DNA of 64,000 nucleotides, taken from NCBI RefSeq assembly GCF_000196495.1, contig NC_011313.1, positions 868,001-932,000 of the forward strand, written 5' to 3'. Position 1 is the first letter of the stretch. Each line of letters starts with the position of its first letter. Made by a program: the position numbers and the translations under genes. Below, piece by piece: positions 61,841 to 64,000 of this stretch. Under the pieces are notes generated by a model. It was given only the letters and a program-made list of their open reading frames with translations, ran no database searches and was not told where the DNA came from. The DNA comes from Aliivibrio salmonicida LFI1238. Lineage in GTDB: Bacteria; Pseudomonadota; Gammaproteobacteria; Enterobacterales; Vibrionaceae.

Positions 61841-62005
61841 AATTCACTATAAATTCACTATAAATTCACTATAAATTCACTATAAATTCACTATAAATTC
61901 ACTATAAATTCACTATAAATTCACTATAAATTCACTATAAATTCACTATAAATTCACTATAAATTCACTATAAATTCACTATAAATTCACTATAAATTCA
62001 CTATT
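61841..62005. repeat. 11-bp tandem repeat array (about 15 copies)
   Basis: AATTCACTATA is repeated head to tail: 14 perfect copies from 61841, and a 15th differing only at its last base. It lies 33-197 bp upstream of the nhaC start and contains TATAAATT in each unit. No target duplication or ORF explains it. The remaining sequence to 62235 has only the terminator of the oxidoreductase gene. Confidence 0.97.
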
Positions 62006-62157
62006 GATGACTATATATTTAAAAAATAACGATGTAAACAATACAAAGCAATTTAATAACAATTATTTACCACTCTTTCTACAATCGATATTTTAAGTTA
62101 AAAATAGACAATAAAAACCAATCTTTATAACGCTAAATGGGAAGAAAAAAGTATAAA

Positions 62158-62194
62158 AAAAAAGCCAAATGATTCATCATCATTTGGCTTTTTT
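62158..62194. terminator. Terminator of the Gfo/Idh/MocA gene
   Basis: GCCAAATGAT and ATCATTTGGC form a 10-bp stem with a 5-base loop, A9 before and T6 after. It is downstream of the oxidoreductase on the minus strand. Confidence 0.88.
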
Positions 62195-62235
62195 GTGTCT
62201 TATTTAGCGATAAACGCTATTTTTCAGTGTATTCG

Positions 62236-63213
62236 TTAGTTATCCGCAGGGAAAACGACTCCTGTTTGCTTGCGGATCTCAGTGGTTACTTTAGAAATCA
62301 ATAAAGAACGTTCGACCGCTTGGTTATCCATTTGGTTTGCTTCTACCTGTTCTGCAAACTTAATCGCCTCATAAAACATAGGATTTGGGTTTTGCTCGAC
62401 CGTTAAGTCTTCTCTTTCTCCACCACGAGTAATTTTAGTTACCTTCTCACCGATAGAAATCATATCAGCTAAGATAGCCCCATCCTCACCTTGTATCTCA
62501 CTAGGTACATAAGAATCGCTGGTTTTTGAATGCATCACGACTACATCAAAGCCTTCATATCCACAAATAATACTGCCATTACCATCAACACCAGAGTCTA
62601 ATAAGTGTGCTTGCGCTTGAATCGATGTTGGCTCGCCAAATAATTCAATCATAGACCCTACACAATAAAAACCAATATCCATGATCGAGCCATTAGAAAA
62701 TACCGGATTAAATGTATTTGGATTTTCACCATTTAAGTATTTAGGATAACGAGAGGAGTATTGACAATAAGTGATGTGTGCTTTTCGGATTGCACCAAGG
62801 CTTGGTAATTCTGCTTTAATCAATTTAAAATTAGGTAAATACGGTGACATAAACGCTTCAAATAATACGACATTATTTTCTACTGCTGTTTGATAAGCCA
62901 ATTGCGCTAATGCATAATTTGATGCAATTGGCTTTTCACAAATAACGTGTTTGCCCTGCTTCATCATTTGAATCGATTGGGGTCCGTGAAAAGAGTTTGG
63001 GCTGGCAATGTATACTGCATCAACCTCATCGCTTTGTGCCAATTCATCTAATGAATCGAAAGTACGATTAACACCGAATTTATCTGCAAATGTTTTCGCC
63101 TGTTCTAACGAACGAGAATACACCGCTTTCAATTCAAATTTACCCGATTCTAATGCAGCAGCGAGAAATCGCTCAGTGATCCAATTTGTTCCTATTACAG
63201 CAAGTTTAATCAT
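62236..63213 (-). CDS. Gfo/Idh/MocA-family oxidoreductase
   Basis: 325-aa NAD(P)-dependent sugar/inositol-type dehydrogenase. The N-terminal Rossmann fold is LAVIGTNWITERFLAAALES, the family motif KHVICEKPIASN carries the catalytic Lys, and the C-terminal domain includes SIMDIGFYCVGSMIELFGEP. Substrate unknown. A HopJ-like gene precedes it. Confidence 0.9.
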   Translation of the reverse strand: MIKLAVIGTNWITERFLAAALESGKFELKAVYSRSLEQAKTFADKFGVNRTFDSLDELAQSDEVDAVYIASPNSFHGPQSIQMMKQGKHVICEKPIASNYALAQLAYQTAVENNVVLFEAFMSPYLPNFKLIKAELPSLGAIRKAHITYCQYSSRYPKYLNGENPNTFNPVFSNGSIMDIGFYCVGSMIELFGEPTSIQAQAHLLDSGVDGNGSIICGYEGFDVVVMHSKTSDSYVPSEIQGEDGAILADMISIGEKVTKITRGGEREDLTVEQNPNPMFYEAIKFAEQVEANQMDNQAVERSLLISKVTTEIRKQTGVVFPADN

Positions 63214-63239
63214 GATTACTCTCTATGCTTATTTCATTG

Positions 63240-63584
63240 TTATTTTAATTGCAGAGCTTGAGAGCTAAAGTGGACACCAGACCATCCCGATACCATAAAA
63301 CTACGGATATTTTGATGGTCATTCTCCATTGGATGCAATAATACATCTTTACGGTAATAGCGGCCAAAGCAAGCGAGTGTTTGCTCTACTGTTAGTTCAT
63401 GTAATTTAGCAAACGCAAAAATCTTGCATGACCCATTATTTTGTCCGGCTTCATTAACGGTCTCACCGTTTGCAAACTCAGTTGCTGTAAACTCATAATG
63501 GTTCTCAATCACAGCCATTGTTTCTGAAAATTCTATTAATTTAGGCTCTGTTTTTAACTTATTAAGAAACGTATTCAATGCCAT
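63240..63584 (-). CDS. HopJ type III effector family protein
   Basis: 114 aa from ATG 63584 (MALNTFLNKLKTEPKLIEFS), with AAGGAT upstream; the start at 63605 is less likely. Motifs: FTATEFANGETVNEAGQNNG, KIFAFAKLHELT, ACFGRYYRKDVL, and SGWSGVHF. Named after a plant-pathogen effector but widespread in free-living gamma-proteobacteria; the function here is unknown. Confidence 0.9.
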   Translation of the reverse strand: MALNTFLNKLKTEPKLIEFSETMAVIENHYEFTATEFANGETVNEAGQNNGSCKIFAFAKLHELTVEQTLACFGRYYRKDVLLHPMENDHQNIRSFMVSGWSGVHFSSQALQLK

Positions 63585-63673
63585 TATGATAATCCTTACT
63601 TGCATCTATTTAAATTACAGTTAAATTTTAGGCGGTTCTAAATGCCTGACACTCCATTTAGGACCTCCTATTT

Positions 63674-63952
63674 TTATTTAGCAAGTAAAAAATGCCATTG
63701 CTCATTTTTATTCATGTAATGAACAACATAAGAACACACAGGAACAATGGTTAAATCTGACTCTTTCATCTCATTTAGAAAGGCTTCCATCATTACTTTC
63801 CCATAGCCTCTACCTTGAAGTTCATCAGGAATACGAGTGCTAATGACATCAAGAACCTTTCCTTTTTTCTCATAAAAAATATTCGCTACCGATTTTCCTT
63901 CCAGAACAACCTGATAGCATTTGTTTTCTACATCATGAGTAATAACATTCAT
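63674..63952 (-). CDS. GNAT-like N-acetyltransferase (YjdJ-type)
   Basis: 92 aa. Compact acetyltransferase with the acetyl-CoA motif RIPDELQGRGYGKVMMEAF and Cys in VPVCSYVVHYMNKNEQW. Typical length for the short YjdJ-like family. Target unknown. Confidence 0.88.
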   Translation of the reverse strand: MNVITHDVENKCYQVVLEGKSVANIFYEKKGKVLDVISTRIPDELQGRGYGKVMMEAFLNEMKESDLTIVPVCSYVVHYMNKNEQWHFLLAK

Positions 63953-63958
63953 GTTTTC

Positions 63959-64000
63959 TTAATTCCATTTCAAAATACGGGTTTCATTCCCTTCTGTCGG
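63959..64000 (-). CDS. 3' end of a gene continuing beyond the window
   Basis: On the minus strand the last codons PTEGNETRILKWN and TAA stop (63959-63961) read as coding and end 6 bp before the GNAT start. Only 13 codons are visible; no identification is possible. Confidence 0.4.
   Translation of the reverse strand, partial: PTEGNETRILKWN

Noticed and set aside
61841..62005. CRISPR array
   Set aside because: Units are 11 bp and directly adjacent without spacers; no cas genes are present.

Overview
The window is a low-GC Vibrionaceae chromosome segment. The best fit is an Aliivibrio (fischeri/salmonicida/logei/wodanis group): Vibrio-type putA-putP, kbl-tdh and rRNA operons, a 2-aminoethylphosphonate cluster, and many insertion sequences with fresh gene wreckage. 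That decay pattern resembles A. salmonicida or a relative, but species is not proven here.

Layout. 1-1953: nrdD (minus, C-terminus off the window) with a perfect FNR box upstream. 2.1-6.7 kb: secreted endonuclease-like protein, tag, a copper/cytochrome-oxidase assembly trio (membrane protein, SCO, PCu(A)C) and an EamA transporter. 6.6-18.2 kb (all minus): an accessory locus that I reconstruct as two giant exported proteins plus small ORFs. Gene A (12910-18179) is a 1385-codon signal-peptide protein with one YD motif, a fibronectin-like segment, calcium-binding thrombospondin-type repeats and four LamG-like modules. Gene B (7256-12848) is a 1490-aa lipoprotein with a helical/TPR-like region, a C39-like cysteine peptidase and an RHS/YD shell. 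Each is interrupted by a copy of the same IS630-family element; removing each element with one TA duplicate restores a continuous frame. Gene A also carries one nonsense codon. An IS982-family element (18332-19332) follows and seems to have cut off the permease of the phosphonate transporter.

19.4-25.3 kb: 2-aminoethylphosphonate uptake (phnT, phnS) divergent from catabolism (phnW-pbfA-phnX). 26.4-32.9 kb: proline catabolism (putP, a P5CDH-like small gene, putA, AraC-type putR). 33.4-39.3 kb: PEGA/FGE-like exported protein, an ascorbate-type PTS (IIB-IIC-IIA) and FetB. 39.3-42.8 kb: DUF2955 membrane protein plus an HlyD-type adaptor split by an IS91-family element. 43.0-46.3 kb: aldo/keto reductase whose last residues are replaced by an IS66-family element.

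46.4-52.4 kb: a complete minus-strand rRNA operon (16S, tRNA-Glu, tRNA-Lys, tRNA-Val, 23S, 5S, tRNA-Trp) with a visible promoter and terminator. 52.5-64 kb: P-loop kinase and LysR regulator (no normal start codon), kbl-tdh, DOPA-dioxygenase-like protein, an unrecognised protein, a Lon-family protease, tRNA-Gly, an internally deleted NhaC antiporter preceded by an 11-bp tandem repeat array, a Gfo/Idh/MocA oxidoreductase, a HopJ-family protein and a GNAT acetyltransferase.

The strongest candidate for something undescribed is the A/B locus: a LamG/calcium-repeat exported protein next to a lipoprotein joining a C39-like peptidase to an RHS shell, ending in a non-RHS tip that overlaps a small membrane-anchored ORF. 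All functions are assigned by reading motifs; no database search was run.
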